Positions 28,801 through 36,797 of a stretch of 64,000 nt of DNA are shown here, piece after piece. Made by a program: the position numbers and the translations under genes. Source of the DNA: Sphingobacterium yanglingense (GTDB taxonomy: Bacteria; Bacteroidota; Bacteroidia; Sphingobacteriales; Sphingobacteriaceae); assembly GCF_004363245.1 (NCBI RefSeq), contig NZ_SNYV01000011.1:868001-932000 (forward strand). The letters are read 5' to 3'. Within the stretch, counting starts at the first letter, position 1. Each line of letters opens with the position of its first letter. A model generated the notes under the pieces. That model made no database searches. It saw only the letters and a list, made by a program, of their open reading frames with translations, and was not told the origin of the DNA.

Positions 28801-29436
28801 GTCCAGATCGTCTACTTTTGGTTGCAGTCTGACAGCATATTCCTTTTGTGTGGTCACGGATATACGCTGCGGCTCATAGCCCACAAAGCTAATCAACAGT
28901 ATATCTCCATTTTTAGCCTGGATTGTAAATTCACCGGTATTATTGGTGGAAGTCGTCTCGCCCTGTATATTTTGTACCGTCACTCCCGCTAACTGTTCGC
29001 CTCCCTCTCCTGTTACGCGGCCACGGATTGCCGTCTGCTGCTGTTCCGCAGTCTTGATCACGGACGTCACCTTCTCGCCTACCTTTTCTACAATAATACG
29101 TTTGCCACGGATTGCATAGGTCAGGTCCGTGTTTTCAAAAGTCTTCTTTAGCGCATCCTGTAAGGAAATGTCGGTCAGATTTAAAGAAATCTTGCGAACG
29201 TTTTTTATATCATTTTCTAAGTAGAGGAAATGATAACCTGATTGTTTACTAATGCTCGAGAAAGCATCTTTTAAGCTCTTGTCTTTCAGCGTCAAATTTA
29301 TATTTTGAGAATAAACAAAAGCATTTACCTGACTACTACATAGCAGTAACGCGGCAACGGTCAATTTTAACATCATAATAGGCCTTGTCAATCTATAATT
29401 ATTACAACGGGAATTTGAAATATATCTTTTATACAT
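25897..29436 (-). CDS. SusC/RagA-family TonB-dependent transporter with STN domain
   Basis: 1179 aa from the ATG at 29436. The signal peptide proper begins at MMLKLTVAALLLCSSQVNA (residue 21), so the real start may be near 29376. Domains follow in order: STN (about 50-120, LKDAFSSISKQSGYHFLYLE), carboxypeptidase-like regulatory domain (about 140-215), TonB plug (DEVVVVAYGTSKKSAFTGSA, then PLIVLNGMPYDNPL) and barrel ending FTLGLNLTF. The STN domain predicts signalling to the FecR encoded 137 bases upstream. It forms the outer-membrane import channel with the downstream SusD. Confidence 0.95.
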   Translation of the reverse strand: MYKRYISNSRCNNYRLTRPIMMLKLTVAALLLCSSQVNAFVYSQNINLTLKDKSLKDAFSSISKQSGYHFLYLENDIKNVRKISLNLTDISLQDALKKTFENTDLTYAIRGKRIIVEKVGEKVTSVIKTAEQQQTAIRGRVTGEGGEQLAGVTVQNIQGETTSTNNTGEFTIQAKNGDILLISFVGYEPQRISVTTQKEYAVRLQPKVDDLDEVVVVAYGTSKKSAFTGSATQLNGDKFKDRPLTSVTNSLLGEVSGVQVSTASGQPGSDPTIHIRGIGTISSSVNSTPLIVLNGMPYDNPLNTINPSDIESLTVLKDASSAALYGARGANGVILIQTKGGKKDKQSVGFKLNQGFTAPQSSDYKKVGVADYLLVNWESTRNMLLKNGMTLEDANKSAAENLISNNLKYNPFNVPDDQVVDASGKLNPNASFMWGDDTDWLKAIQRLGTRTDAGLNISGGTGKSDYYLSTGYLSEKGYIIGSKFDRYTINGNINSKITSFLKVGGMINGVLNKMDGLQNESSGNNSNPFRYVRYIGPIYPIHIHNPITKDYVLDSRGNRIYDFGTGYQISDDLSAPSRDYVGGSNPVLELQNVHDGYKRNLLNAKLYAEIDIMDGLKFTTNGAVSADARLNSSASIVYPEKQNNGNISKSNSFTTTWTFNQLLSYTKQFDQHHLDVLIGHESYDYEYNYLSGKMSDQRFDNGNYEFPNYSVPGDQNSRTDKYRTEGYLSRVNYDYANKYFLSGSIRRDGTSRFYKDYRWGTFFSVGAGWRLDQETFIKDLGLFDLLKLRASYGGVGNDDIGTYYAWQASYEPADNGLEPGYVRGRELNSRSLQWEVSHSSDVGLEFGMFQNRLTGTIEYFNRQSSNLLFKVPQAPDAGLTYAYQNAGSLYNRGIELSLNGQLIKRNGFVWDLGFNATYLKNKITELPIDPYNSGVHRIEKGHSRYEFYLRQWAGVDPATGNSIYTPTAEVLNAFLEEADPAKRSTSIVDVDGKYYTTKVAEAMYDWSGVSMPTVSGGFNTGFSWKGVALNLLFNYQLGGKMYDTGYNNLMTGPSGSALTGSTRHVDVLDRWQKPGDITNVPRLDDAQDVDLNAGSSTRWLISSDMLELANVTASYEFPKDLLKPYNVGGLRVYFSADNAFLLTKRQGMYPRKAIFSGYNSNVDVYLPSRVFTLGLNLTF

Positions 29437-29573
29437 TCGTTGTTAGGTTTTGATGGTTAGTTAATGAATTGATTTTTAACATATATGGAACCGAATCCTA
29501 TTCTTTTTTATGCTAGGCTCGGAAGCATTGGTCACACTTCTATTTATCGGTTCTAAAGGATCTTTTTAGTAGC

Positions 29574-30662
29574 TTATCGAACGATACGTACCTCCTTTCC
29601 TTGGATCTCAAATTTTACTCCGCTTAGGATGGACAGATCCTCCAACAGCTCGTCCAACGGCAATCCTGTTGGGAAAGTGCCCCCAATGCGCTTGCTACCG
29701 AAGTTTACATCCGAAGTCACCGTTATATTATACCATCTGGAGACCATTTTCATGACATCCAATAGTTCCAGATTGTCAAAGGTAAAATAACCATCTTTCC
29801 AGGAGGTCAGTTGGTTGATATCAAACTTTTGCCGTTTGATCTCGTCTTTTTCGATATCCGCTATAAGCTCAATTCCGGGGGTTAGCTTATGTGCTTTATC
29901 ATCCATATAAAAATTCACTCCCCCTTGGACCAAAGAGGTGCGAATAAGCTTCTGTTCGCTATAGGCCTGTACATTGAACTTTGTCCCCGTTACTTCGATT
30001 TCACCCTTGCCCGCAAAGACATGAAAAGGCTTGGCCGTATTGTGCACAATCTCAAAATACCCTTCGCCTTCTAGATAAACGTGACGGTATTCTTCCGTAA
30101 AGGCTTGCGGAAATCGTAGTACAGAACCCGCATTCAACCAGATGGATGAACCATCAGCCAATATCACCTCTTGATGCTGTCTACTCGGAACTTGTATGGT
30201 CAACCACACCTCTGCGGCTTTACCCCCTTCTCCCTGTTGTACAAGACTTTTAAGGTCTGCTGCCGAAAGTGTCCCTTCAAGTGTCTGCACCTCACCATTC
30301 GGTAAGGTAATTGTTACTTTTTCGCTACTGTAATCTTTCGCTTCGGCTATCACATAGGTGGGATCGCTCAATGCCTCTTTCTCAGCGTTAAAGAACCAGA
30401 CACCTATCACCAGCATTATTGCAGCCGCTACAGAGCCCCCCCAGCGTATCCAGCGTACAGCTGCAGACCGATTTCCCTGTAGCATGGGTAACCCCGCTTT
30501 AATGACCTTAGCTGTTCGGCTCTTATGCTGCTCATTCTCCCACTGCCAGTTGCCCACAATAGGATTTTTGAGGATATAGCGTTCGATCTGCTTGCATTCC
30601 TCCGGCGAACATAATCCTTTACTATACCTATCCAATAATTCGTTGATATCCTCTTTATTCAT
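29574..30662 (-). CDS. FecR-family anti-sigma factor
   Basis: 362 aa. Cytoplasmic N-terminal part (INELLDRYSKGLCSPEECKQ is the usual opening), a membrane span at about 71-91 (WGGSVAAAIMLVIGVWFF), then the periplasmic FecR domain with ADGSSIWLNAGSVLRFPQAF and GEGYFEIVHNTAKPFHV, and a C-terminal DUF4974-like part (YFTFDNLELLDVMKMVSRWY). It should hold the sigma factor encoded 77 bases upstream until the SusC STN domain signals. Its cytoplasmic part is shorter than that of the first FecR in this window. Confidence 0.93.
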   Translation of the reverse strand: MNKEDINELLDRYSKGLCSPEECKQIERYILKNPIVGNWQWENEQHKSRTAKVIKAGLPMLQGNRSAAVRWIRWGGSVAAAIMLVIGVWFFNAEKEALSDPTYVIAEAKDYSSEKVTITLPNGEVQTLEGTLSAADLKSLVQQGEGGKAAEVWLTIQVPSRQHQEVILADGSSIWLNAGSVLRFPQAFTEEYRHVYLEGEGYFEIVHNTAKPFHVFAGKGEIEVTGTKFNVQAYSEQKLIRTSLVQGGVNFYMDDKAHKLTPGIELIADIEKDEIKRQKFDINQLTSWKDGYFTFDNLELLDVMKMVSRWYNITVTSDVNFGSKRIGGTFPTGLPLDELLEDLSILSGVKFEIQGKEVRIVR

Positions 30663-30739
30663 AATATAGGGTTTTATCTGAGTCTATATTATAAAGAGTA
30701 AGGCCGAAGGCCAAAGTAGTAGGCGAATTTGAAATTATT

Positions 30740-31339
30740 TTATTTTACGACTTTTTGCAGTATATCAAAAAGCAATATAAGCATCAGATAAGGGATATAA
30801 TCTTTATCGATTTTGACTTTAAGAATCTTTAAGGCATTGTTTATCTGTTTCTTCACCGTTTTATCAGAGATATTCAGACGCTGCGCAATCTCTAAATAAG
30901 AAAGGTTAGACTTTCTACTCAGTAGAAATACCTCTTTCATCTTCTCGGGTAGCTGCTCTATATGGCTTTCCAGGATGGTATTCAGCTCTTTAAAATCCAC
31001 CTGCTGCTCGGTAGCAAACACCGATGTATCGTATTGGGAGGCATAATATCCCCGGTATTGTTCGCTCTTTAGGCGTTCTTTCAAGCGTCTAAATGCCAGA
31101 TTACGCGCCATAATAAAAAGAAAAGATTTGAGCGAATTGATTTGCGGGATGCGCTCGCGGATAGCCCATAGATCAACAAAAGTCTGCTGTACCACATCAA
31201 CCGCATCATCCTCGTCGGGTAGAATCCGGATAACCTGCTTGAAGAGTTTTTCCCAATATTCGTCATATAAGACCTCGAAATCCTCCCGCTCCACAACTTC
31301 CTCAGTCTTCAATTTGAATAAAGATACAACAGTTCCCAT
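30740..31339 (-). CDS. ECF RNA polymerase sigma factor (FecI-like)
   Basis: 199 aa. Region 2: LYDEYWEKLFKQVIRILPDE and DAVDVVQQTFVDLW. Region 4: LSYLEIAQRLNISDKTVKKQ. Like the other Sus sigma it ends in a hydrophobic tail (YIPYLMLILLFDILQ). It is the first gene of the second leftward Sus operon and presumably activates its own transporter genes once released by FecR. The region upstream is a long gene-free stretch. Confidence 0.93.
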   Translation of the reverse strand: MGTVVSLFKLKTEEVVEREDFEVLYDEYWEKLFKQVIRILPDEDDAVDVVQQTFVDLWAIRERIPQINSLKSFLFIMARNLAFRRLKERLKSEQYRGYYASQYDTSVFATEQQVDFKELNTILESHIEQLPEKMKEVFLLSRKSNLSYLEIAQRLNISDKTVKKQINNALKILKVKIDKDYIPYLMLILLFDILQKVVK

Positions 31340-31873
31340 TTCTTGATTTCGGTGTTATTTGATATGGCAGTTCGTACTTTTGATTCGCAATTTTACAAAA
31401 GATTAATAACTATTCAAAACTCAGGTCCCTCTTATCCCACAGCAGCACACACATATCACACTACAAATCAAAATCTTAATAACACGTAACAAAACTCTGC
31501 CTTTCGGTATCTCCACAGTCAAGACTAAAAAAGTATATCGTAAAACTTTTGATATTACAACTGCCTGATCGAAGTCAATACACTATTGAGCAGACTAAAA
31601 TACGTAACCAATCGATTGTGTCATAAATCATGGGTATCTATCTTTCAATACTACTACCAATTCTTTAGAAAAACCAACTGCTGTAAGCTACATACCCCAG
31701 AAAAATGTCAGACAAAAATGCCTCGCGAAAAGATTTAATTTTGAACACAAGCTATACTAAAACAACACATAAACAATGTTAAACACTGAAAATCAAAGCA
31801 TATTAACTTTAAAGAAATAAAAAAAATATACCGTAATAAAACGAACTATCTCGATTGAATATCAATAATGTAA
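31340..31873. other. 534-base gene-free stretch
   Basis: No convincing gene. It is AT-rich and must hold the promoter of the sigma gene that starts at 31339. A TACTTTTG box on the + strand (31375-31382) matches the Bacteroidota -7 consensus but has no well-spaced -33 element. A 25-codon frame at 31705-31782 has no supporting signal. Confidence 0.4.
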
Positions 31874-32086
31874 TTAATAAGGTAGCTCTTCACAACGATA
31901 GCCAGCATCAGATAAGAGCCTAACGATCGATTCGGCCCGCAATGTAGGTGTGTCTACACGGAATATGTTGTCACAATCTTCGATATCAAAATTCCATTTT
32001 GCGTCAGGAAGCTTCTCATTCAAATAAGGTTTTAATTCTTCAATATCCTGGTCAGTCTGAACGGAAGTAGCAAATATATAAATCAT
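31874..32086 (-). CDS. small HMA-like protein without metal-binding cysteines
   Basis: 70 aa, cytoplasmic. The layout, a first strand (MIYIFATSVQ), helix (DIEELKPYLNEKL), strand (KWNFDIEDCDNIFRVD), helix (RAESIVRLLSDAGY) and last strand, is the beta-alpha-beta-beta-alpha-beta fold of heavy-metal-associated domains. The CxxC motif is absent; the two Cys are at non-motif positions. Such orphans are frequent in Sphingobacteriales and are thought to bind partners rather than metals. It follows the sigma gene by 20 bases, so it is probably in the same operon. Confidence 0.65.
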   Translation of the reverse strand: MIYIFATSVQTDQDIEELKPYLNEKLPDAKWNFDIEDCDNIFRVDTPTLRAESIVRLLSDAGYRCEELPY

Positions 32087-32106
32087 AATAAGTGGGTATT
32101 TAATAG

Positions 32107-32694
32107 TTAATAAAACATGATATCCTTATACAGGGTATAGAGTTGTTTGCGCAAATATTTAACGGCATAGTGCTTTCTTGACAGCAGCGTATTAAGTGGT
32201 ATGTTCAAGCTCAATGCAACTTCCTTTGCGGGCAACCCCTCAATCTCGGTCAGCTCGAAGGCCTCACGTTGTTCTTTAGGCAAATTAGAAAGCCCAGTCT
32301 CTAACTCTTTCCAAACCAGTGAACGTAGATAGACCATCTCTGGTGTCGGGCTAGGTGTACCGAATAAAATTTCAGATAGTTCTTCCAGAACCAAACCTTC
32401 ATCATCGTATGAAAGTGAAGGCATCGCTACCTCCCTCTTCTTCCTTCCCCTATTAATAATGGTATTACGCGCTACACGATAGAGCCAGGCACTGACTTGT
32501 TCTATAGGTGTAAGATTCTTATCGATAGTCTTCACCAACTGATAGAAAACATCCTGAAGGATATCCTCGGCATCCTCGATATTGGACACACGCTTTCGGA
32601 TAAAAGACTGTAACATGGGCTGCTGCTCGCGTACGAGCTGCTCCATATCTATGGTTTTCCGCACACCATCAATCTTCTCTGTTGAGTCCTTCAT
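32107..32694 (-). CDS. ECF sigma factor, not FecR-linked
   Basis: 195 aa. Region 2: MLQSFIRKRVSNIEDAEDIL and VFYQLVKTID; core-binding AWLYRVARNTIINRGRKK; region 4: LPAKEVALSLNIPLNTLLSR. It has no hydrophobic tail and no FecR neighbour, and its segment SEILFGTPSPTPEMVYLRSL between regions 2 and 4 is longer than in the Sus sigmas. Its first 26 bases overlap the end of the upstream membrane-protein gene, which suggests translational coupling and makes that small protein a candidate anti-sigma or partner. Confidence 0.9.
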   Translation of the reverse strand: MKDSTEKIDGVRKTIDMEQLVREQQPMLQSFIRKRVSNIEDAEDILQDVFYQLVKTIDKNLTPIEQVSAWLYRVARNTIINRGRKKREVAMPSLSYDDEGLVLEELSEILFGTPSPTPEMVYLRSLVWKELETGLSNLPKEQREAFELTEIEGLPAKEVALSLNIPLNTLLSRKHYAVKYLRKQLYTLYKDIMFY

Positions 32695-33028
32695 CCTTTA
32701 CGGTATCAAAACGGTCCCTCCCAAAAGAACCAAAACCAAATTTACGTCGCTTACAAATAAATTCCTTGCGCTGCTCAGCAGTCATGCTAGCCCATTTCTC
32801 TGCCATCGGACCACTCTTCATCGGATCAAACCCACGCCCTCGTCTCCCTCCAAAACGACCGAAAAGAAGACGGGTCAATACAAACAGACCTAGGGCCTGC
32901 CAAAAAGTGAGTGTAGTTAGTCCAAAAATATCGGGAACAAGTAAATTCCACAACACCATAATGACACCGCTCAGACCAGCGATACAGACTATAGCCAATA
33001 AGGCACATTTTAGTTTTCTTAATTTCAT
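32669..33028 (-). CDS. small membrane protein coupled to the ECF sigma gene
   Basis: 119 aa with two membrane spans (about 8-29, LLAIVCIAGLSGVIMVLWNLL, and about 38-56, LTFWQALGLFVLTRLLFG). A basic Gly/Arg linker (GRFGGRRGRG) and a cytoplasmic helical tail (MAEKWASMTAEQRKEF) follow. Related proteins recur beside this class of sigma in Sphingobacteriales. The tail is the right size to hold a sigma factor, but no known anti-sigma motif (such as a zinc HxxxCxxC) is present. It is the first gene of the operon and overlaps the sigma gene by 26 bases. Confidence 0.65.
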   Translation of the reverse strand: MKLRKLKCALLAIVCIAGLSGVIMVLWNLLVPDIFGLTTLTFWQALGLFVLTRLLFGRFGGRRGRGFDPMKSGPMAEKWASMTAEQRKEFICKRRKFGFGSFGRDRFDTVKDEGLNRED

Positions 33029-33353
33029 GATACTTTAAATTACACAATCATATGGAGCGCACTCTAAATACGTAGACAATTAACTCTTTAAAATATTTTA
33101 CTCCATTCTCACTTTTTTTTAAATAGTATGCATTAGACCTTTTCTCTCCCCCTCTATTTCGATCTCTCAAAAGTGAAGCAGAACCCAAATAATCCCAAAC
33201 GACAATATACAAAGGTCACACAGACAGCCCCCATCAATTGAATATCATAAAATTAAATATTTCTACCGCTTGAACTAAACAGTGTGTGGAGACCTATACT
33301 TTCTTAATTCCCACATTTTTTTAATACGAGGAATAATGGCATATTTGTATTGT
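33029..33353. other. divergent promoter region
   Basis: 325 AT-rich bases between the leftward membrane-protein/sigma operon and the rightward lipoprotein gene. A frame from 33282 continues into the lipoprotein gene, but its first 24 codons are not signal-like and the promoter box at 33340 lies inside it. I see no other gene. Confidence 0.4.
33340..33347 (+). promoter_or_regulatory. probable -7 box (CATATTTG) deciding the start at 33354
   Basis: Seven of eight positions match TAnnTTTG. It lies 6 bases before the ATG at 33354, so transcription would begin at or next to this codon. That favours 33354 over the upstream ATG at 33282. Confidence 0.4.
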
Positions 33354-33656
33354 ATGAACGCAATAAAATATCTATTTGGAGTACTTTCAGTTTCTTTATT
33401 GGCCTCCTGTGGTAGCACTCAAAAAGAGCAGACATTAGAGCAACTTGATAAAAAGTCAGCCCGAGAAGTCACATTAAAGACAGTTACCCTTGGTGACACC
33501 GTACTACATATCACAACGCAACATATTTGGTATAATGGTGAGCAGATTGCCTCAAAAAGCGATACACTAAAAACGCTAGCCGCCCCAAATACATGGGATG
33601 GAGTCGATTCGACAAAGACGTTGAGTAAAGTACCTATTTATGTAACTGTACAATAA
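33354..33656 (+). CDS. small lipoprotein, first gene of the YgiB/YgiC-like operon
   Basis: 100 aa from the ATG at 33354. The product opens with a lipoprotein signal, MNAIKYLFGVLSVSLLASCG, lipobox LLASC. An in-frame ATG at 33282 would add 24 residues before the signal and is unlikely. The mature part is short, with TLKTVTLGDTVLHITTQHIW and no known motif. The stop codon TAA shares its last A with the ATG of the next gene, so the two are translationally coupled. Function unknown, presumably tied to the YgiB/YgiC-like proteins that follow. Confidence 0.65.
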   Translation: MNAIKYLFGVLSVSLLASCGSTQKEQTLEQLDKKSAREVTLKTVTLGDTVLHITTQHIWYNGEQIASKSDTLKTLAAPNTWDGVDSTKTLSKVPIYVTVQ

Positions 33657-34024
33657 TGAGAAAACCATCAGCAAAAAATATTCAACTGGTATTGATCACT
33701 TCGGTACTGGCATCCTGCGGACAACCGCAGCAAAAAACAGATGACCAGCAGCGGGTGTATATGCGTGCAGACTCTACTGCCGCCTATACGGAAGTGACGG
33801 ACAACTATCGCCAGGGGCATCACGGAACGGGAGGTCTAGGCTCTTCTCTTCTTTGGTTTATGGCTTTTAGACATATGGGCGGTGTATTGGGATATGCCAA
33901 TAATAGCCTGCACCCTCAGTCCGTATCAGGAACCAATGCAGCCAAAGCAGCTGCTGTCAATGCCCAACGTGGTGGATTTGGAAAAAGCGCAGCCAGTGCA
34001 CCTAGAGCCTCATCAGGATCATAA
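33656..34024 (+). CDS. YgiB-like (DUF1190-type) lipoprotein
   Basis: 122 aa. The signal ends with lipobox SVLASC, so it is lipid-anchored. The mature protein has a Gly/His-rich middle (RQGHHGTGGLGSSLLWFMAF) and ends in RGGFGKSAASAPRASSGS. The RGGFG tail and the position just before a glutathionylspermidine-synthase-like gene match the E. coli ygiB-ygiC arrangement. Its ATG overlaps the previous stop and its own stop overlaps the next start, so all three genes are coupled. Role unknown, probably at the envelope. Confidence 0.7.
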   Translation: MRKPSAKNIQLVLITSVLASCGQPQQKTDDQQRVYMRADSTAAYTEVTDNYRQGHHGTGGLGSSLLWFMAFRHMGGVLGYANNSLHPQSVSGTNAAKAAAVNAQRGGFGKSAASAPRASSGS

Positions 34025-35166
34025 TGCAATTAAAGAAATTACGGATTGACCCCAACTGGGAGTCTCGATTAGAATCTATAGGTTACGGTTATCACAGCTT
34101 AGATAACGTACCTTACTGGGTGGATGATTACTATTACGAAATCAACGCCAAAGAAGCAGACTTGATATACAAGGCCAGCAATGAGTTGTGGACAATGTGC
34201 CTTGATGCTGTTGAATACATTATAAAAAACAAACGATACCATCATTTTCATATCCCCCCTCATATGATACATCATATTGAGCGTACCTGGGAAAATGATG
34301 AACCTTCCATCTATGGCCGTTTTGACTTTGCTTATGACAAGGCTAACGGTCACCTAAAAATGTTGGAATTCAATGCGGACACCCCTACCTCACTATTTGA
34401 GACAGGTATTGTACAGTGGTACTGGAAAAAACACTATTTCCCCGAATTGACTGATCAATTTAATAGCATCCACGAGCAGTTGATTAATAGCTGGGGTGAA
34501 CTCAGGCCCTATCTGAATGGGGATATACTTCACTTTTCCTGCGCCAAGGAAACATTGGAAGATCTTACAAATATTGAATATTTACGCGATACAGCAATCC
34601 AAGCAGGCCTACAGACCAAATTGATTTATATTGATGATATTGGTTGGTCAGGTCGTAATTTTGTAGATCTTGAAGGCGATCCCATCCAATCTATATTCAA
34701 ACTCTATCCTTGGGAGTGGATGATCCGTGAGGAGTTTGGAGTACACATCATCAACGATCTAAACAAGACACAATGGATTGAACCTTCATGGAAAATGTTG
34801 CTTTCCAACAAGGCGATATTACCCATCCTTTGGGAGTTATACCCCAATCATCCTTATCTATTGGCATCGTATTTTGAGGAACCTGCTCACCTCAAACATT
34901 TCGTTAAAAAACCTATTCTATCCCGAGAGGGTGCCAATATCGAGATGTACTACGACAAGCAGATGATTTACGCAACCGCCGGTGAATATGGTGATGAAGG
35001 CTATATCTACCAAGAGCTAGCCACATTACATCGTGAAGAAACTGGATTTTCGATTATCGGAAGCTGGATTATAGGACAAGAATCCTGTGGAATCTCCTTC
35101 CGCGAATCCGATATGCCGATCACGACGGATCAAAGCAGATTTGTGCCACATATCATAAGACATTAA
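34024..35166 (+). CDS. YgiC-like ATP-grasp ligase (glutathionylspermidine synthase family)
   Basis: 380 aa, the length of the E. coli YgiC/YjfC group (no amidase half). The ATP-grasp core is seen in YGRFDFAYDKANGHLKMLEF and FNADTPTSLFETGIVQWYW, and late in KKPILSREGANIEMYYDKQM and EGYIYQELATL, which supply the Mg-ATP ligands. It should form a peptide-like bond between a carboxylate and an amine, but the true substrates of the YgiC type are unsettled. Glutathionylspermidine production itself should not be assumed. It is the last gene of a coupled three-gene operon with an AAGAGCGC/GCGCTCTT hairpin after the stop. Confidence 0.85.
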   Translation: MQLKKLRIDPNWESRLESIGYGYHSLDNVPYWVDDYYYEINAKEADLIYKASNELWTMCLDAVEYIIKNKRYHHFHIPPHMIHHIERTWENDEPSIYGRFDFAYDKANGHLKMLEFNADTPTSLFETGIVQWYWKKHYFPELTDQFNSIHEQLINSWGELRPYLNGDILHFSCAKETLEDLTNIEYLRDTAIQAGLQTKLIYIDDIGWSGRNFVDLEGDPIQSIFKLYPWEWMIREEFGVHIINDLNKTQWIEPSWKMLLSNKAILPILWELYPNHPYLLASYFEEPAHLKHFVKKPILSREGANIEMYYDKQMIYATAGEYGDEGYIYQELATLHREETGFSIIGSWIIGQESCGISFRESDMPITTDQSRFVPHIIRH

Positions 35167-35172
35167 AAAACA

Positions 35173-35202
35173 AAGAGCGCCCATCGATGATGCAGCGCTC
35201 TT
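35173..35202 (+). terminator. possible hairpin terminator
   Basis: An 8-bp perfect stem (AAGAGCGC at 35173-35180, GCGCTCTT at 35195-35202) with a 14-nt loop, seven bases after the YgiC-like stop. There is no U-tract, so it is a weak candidate. It also lies 3' of the convergent YncE-like gene. Confidence 0.4.
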
Positions 35203-35223
35203 GTGCTAACAAATATAATAATA

Positions 35224-36258
35224 CTAAATCTTATTAATTTTCAAAACGGTATTTGCGTTTTCTACAGGTTCGCCTTTCTTTCCGGCTTGCTTATTTGTGA
35301 CGTATATCGCACCCGATGCAGGGTCTAATGTAATCGTATTGGGCAATCCCTGAGTTGCGATACGTTCCACCACCTGATAGCTATCGGTATTGATAACGGC
35401 TACCTCTTGCTTATTCCTATTAGCTGTATACAACAGCTTACTTTTCTCATCATAGACCAGTCCTATAGGTGATGAATCATAGCCTAAATAGACCTTCTGT
35501 AGGATATCACCTGTATTACCATCCACTATAGTTACATTGTTATCATTGGACTGGCTCACAAATAAACGATTGCCCGCCTTATCCAATGCAATATTTAGAG
35601 GACAATACGACCATGTTTTAAACTGTCCTTCCAAGTTTCCAGACTCACTGTTATAGACGAGAATATTTCCTTCCATTGTATTAGCATCTGTACCATATAC
35701 CTTGCCGCGCTGGGCATCTACATTCACACCTAGCAGGTACGCTCCCTCTTTTTCAAATGCACCTACATAGGTATTGCTATTGCCGTCAATTTCCCAGATA
35801 GAAGGATTTCCATGATCAGAGACATAGACTTTATTACGGATCTCATCTACTGCAAGCTCGCGAATTTTCGATTTTTTGTTTCCGCTCGATATCACTTGCT
35901 GTTTTTTGCTTTTCAGATCAATTGCACTGACCGCATCCTGTAGGGAATGTCCCACATAAAGAGTCTGTGTTTTATTATTCAAGGCAATCCCAAACGGAAG
36001 GTATTTTCCTAACGCAATAGAATCCTTCACCGCTAAGCTCTTTCCGTCCAGTACATAGACAAAATTCTCCGCATTTTTATCAAATCCCTTTTTGGGTCCA
36101 GCGACATATACCAGGTTATTGGTTGGGTTATACACCAATTGATAAAGTTCATTAGGCAGTTTTTGCATCTGCTCAATTTTAAAATTAGCACTATTCTCTT
36201 GACCGTATACAAGAGCTGAAGCCAGCGTAAACGCGGCACCTAAAAATATATGTTTCAT
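35224..36258 (-). CDS. YncE-like secreted beta-propeller
   Basis: 344 aa with a signal peptide (MKHIFLGAAFTLASALVYGQ). Seven-bladed 40-residue repeats are clear: LVYNPTNNLVYVAGPKKG, LAVDEIRNKVYVSDHGN, IALDKAGNRLFVSQSNDNNV, LVYDEKSKLLYTANRNKQEV, ITLDPASGAIYVTNKQAGKK. This is the YncE/YVTN propeller pattern of periplasmic binding proteins. No metal site is visible. It stands alone; its end faces the YgiC-like gene and its start faces the lipoprotein at 36446. Confidence 0.8.
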   Translation of the reverse strand: MKHIFLGAAFTLASALVYGQENSANFKIEQMQKLPNELYQLVYNPTNNLVYVAGPKKGFDKNAENFVYVLDGKSLAVKDSIALGKYLPFGIALNNKTQTLYVGHSLQDAVSAIDLKSKKQQVISSGNKKSKIRELAVDEIRNKVYVSDHGNPSIWEIDGNSNTYVGAFEKEGAYLLGVNVDAQRGKVYGTDANTMEGNILVYNSESGNLEGQFKTWSYCPLNIALDKAGNRLFVSQSNDNNVTIVDGNTGDILQKVYLGYDSSPIGLVYDEKSKLLYTANRNKQEVAVINTDSYQVVERIATQGLPNTITLDPASGAIYVTNKQAGKKGEPVENANTVLKINKI

Positions 36259-36397
36259 ATCTTATAATATTAATTTAGACTGATTTTTAATAAGAGTCTA
36301 CTATAAGAGTTGCCCAACATTCCTATTACCGAAGTCGTACACCATAATAAGCCTGAAATCTTGACCATAATTTTGGTTACTATCTGCTTGAACCTTC

Positions 36398-36427
36398 TTG
36401 TAGCTATAGATTAAAACAGTAAATTTG
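36398..36427 (+). promoter_or_regulatory. Bacteroidota-type promoter (TTG - 19 nt - TAAATTTG)
   Basis: TTG at 36398-36400 and an exact TAnnTTTG box at 36420-36427, separated by 19 nt, match the Bacteroidota -33/-7 consensus. Transcription should begin near 36432, about 14 nt before the ATG at 36446. Confidence 0.65.
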
Positions 36428-36445
36428 AGTTTAGTTTAGCAATTT

Positions 36446-36742
36446 ATGTTCAAAAAGACACTTTACCTCGTCCCCATTCTATTTCTTTTCTCCTGTGCGA
36501 GCAAACAGGAAAGCCAAAACGTCAGTTGGTATAAAGATCAAGTTATTGAACAACTCGAACCTCAGGGAGACTCGACCTATCGTGTACAGATTGGCATTAT
36601 GGCCTCTTCGTTCTGGTTGACAAAAGACAGCAAAGATTTTACAAAGCACTTTTCGCTATTGGAAAATAGTCTAAAGAACCGTAGTCACCTTGATATAGGC
36701 GTAGAAAATGGGAGTAACAAAATAGTCCTGATCAACAAGTAG
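36446..36742 (+). CDS. small lipoprotein, unknown
   Basis: 98 aa. The signal MFKKTLYLVPILFLFSCAS ends at lipobox LFSC. The mature 80 residues are hydrophilic with no recognised domain, except GDSTYRVQIGIMASSFWLTK and a strand-like end (DIGVENGSNKIVLINK). A consensus promoter lies just upstream. The next gene starts 55 bases later on the same strand, so co-transcription with the DUF1905 gene is possible but unproven. Confidence 0.55.
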   Translation: MFKKTLYLVPILFLFSCASKQESQNVSWYKDQVIEQLEPQGDSTYRVQIGIMASSFWLTKDSKDFTKHFSLLENSLKNRSHLDIGVENGSNKIVLINK

Positions 36743-36797
36743 ATCTCCTGAGCTATAGTCAATCCATATTGTTACCTAATCATCAGACCTCCATACA

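Noticed and set aside
9033..31339. Reading the two Sus operons as one duplicated locus
   Set aside because: Each has its own sigma and FecR, the proteins differ throughout, the enzymes differ, and a lone rightward gene and a terminator lie between them.
31705..31782. 25-codon frame in the long gap
   Set aside because: No promoter box at a fitting distance and no terminator after it.
32682..33038. 118-aa frame antisense to the sigma-linked membrane protein
   Set aside because: The opposite strand has two clear membrane spans, a sigma-gene overlap and operon context; this frame has none.
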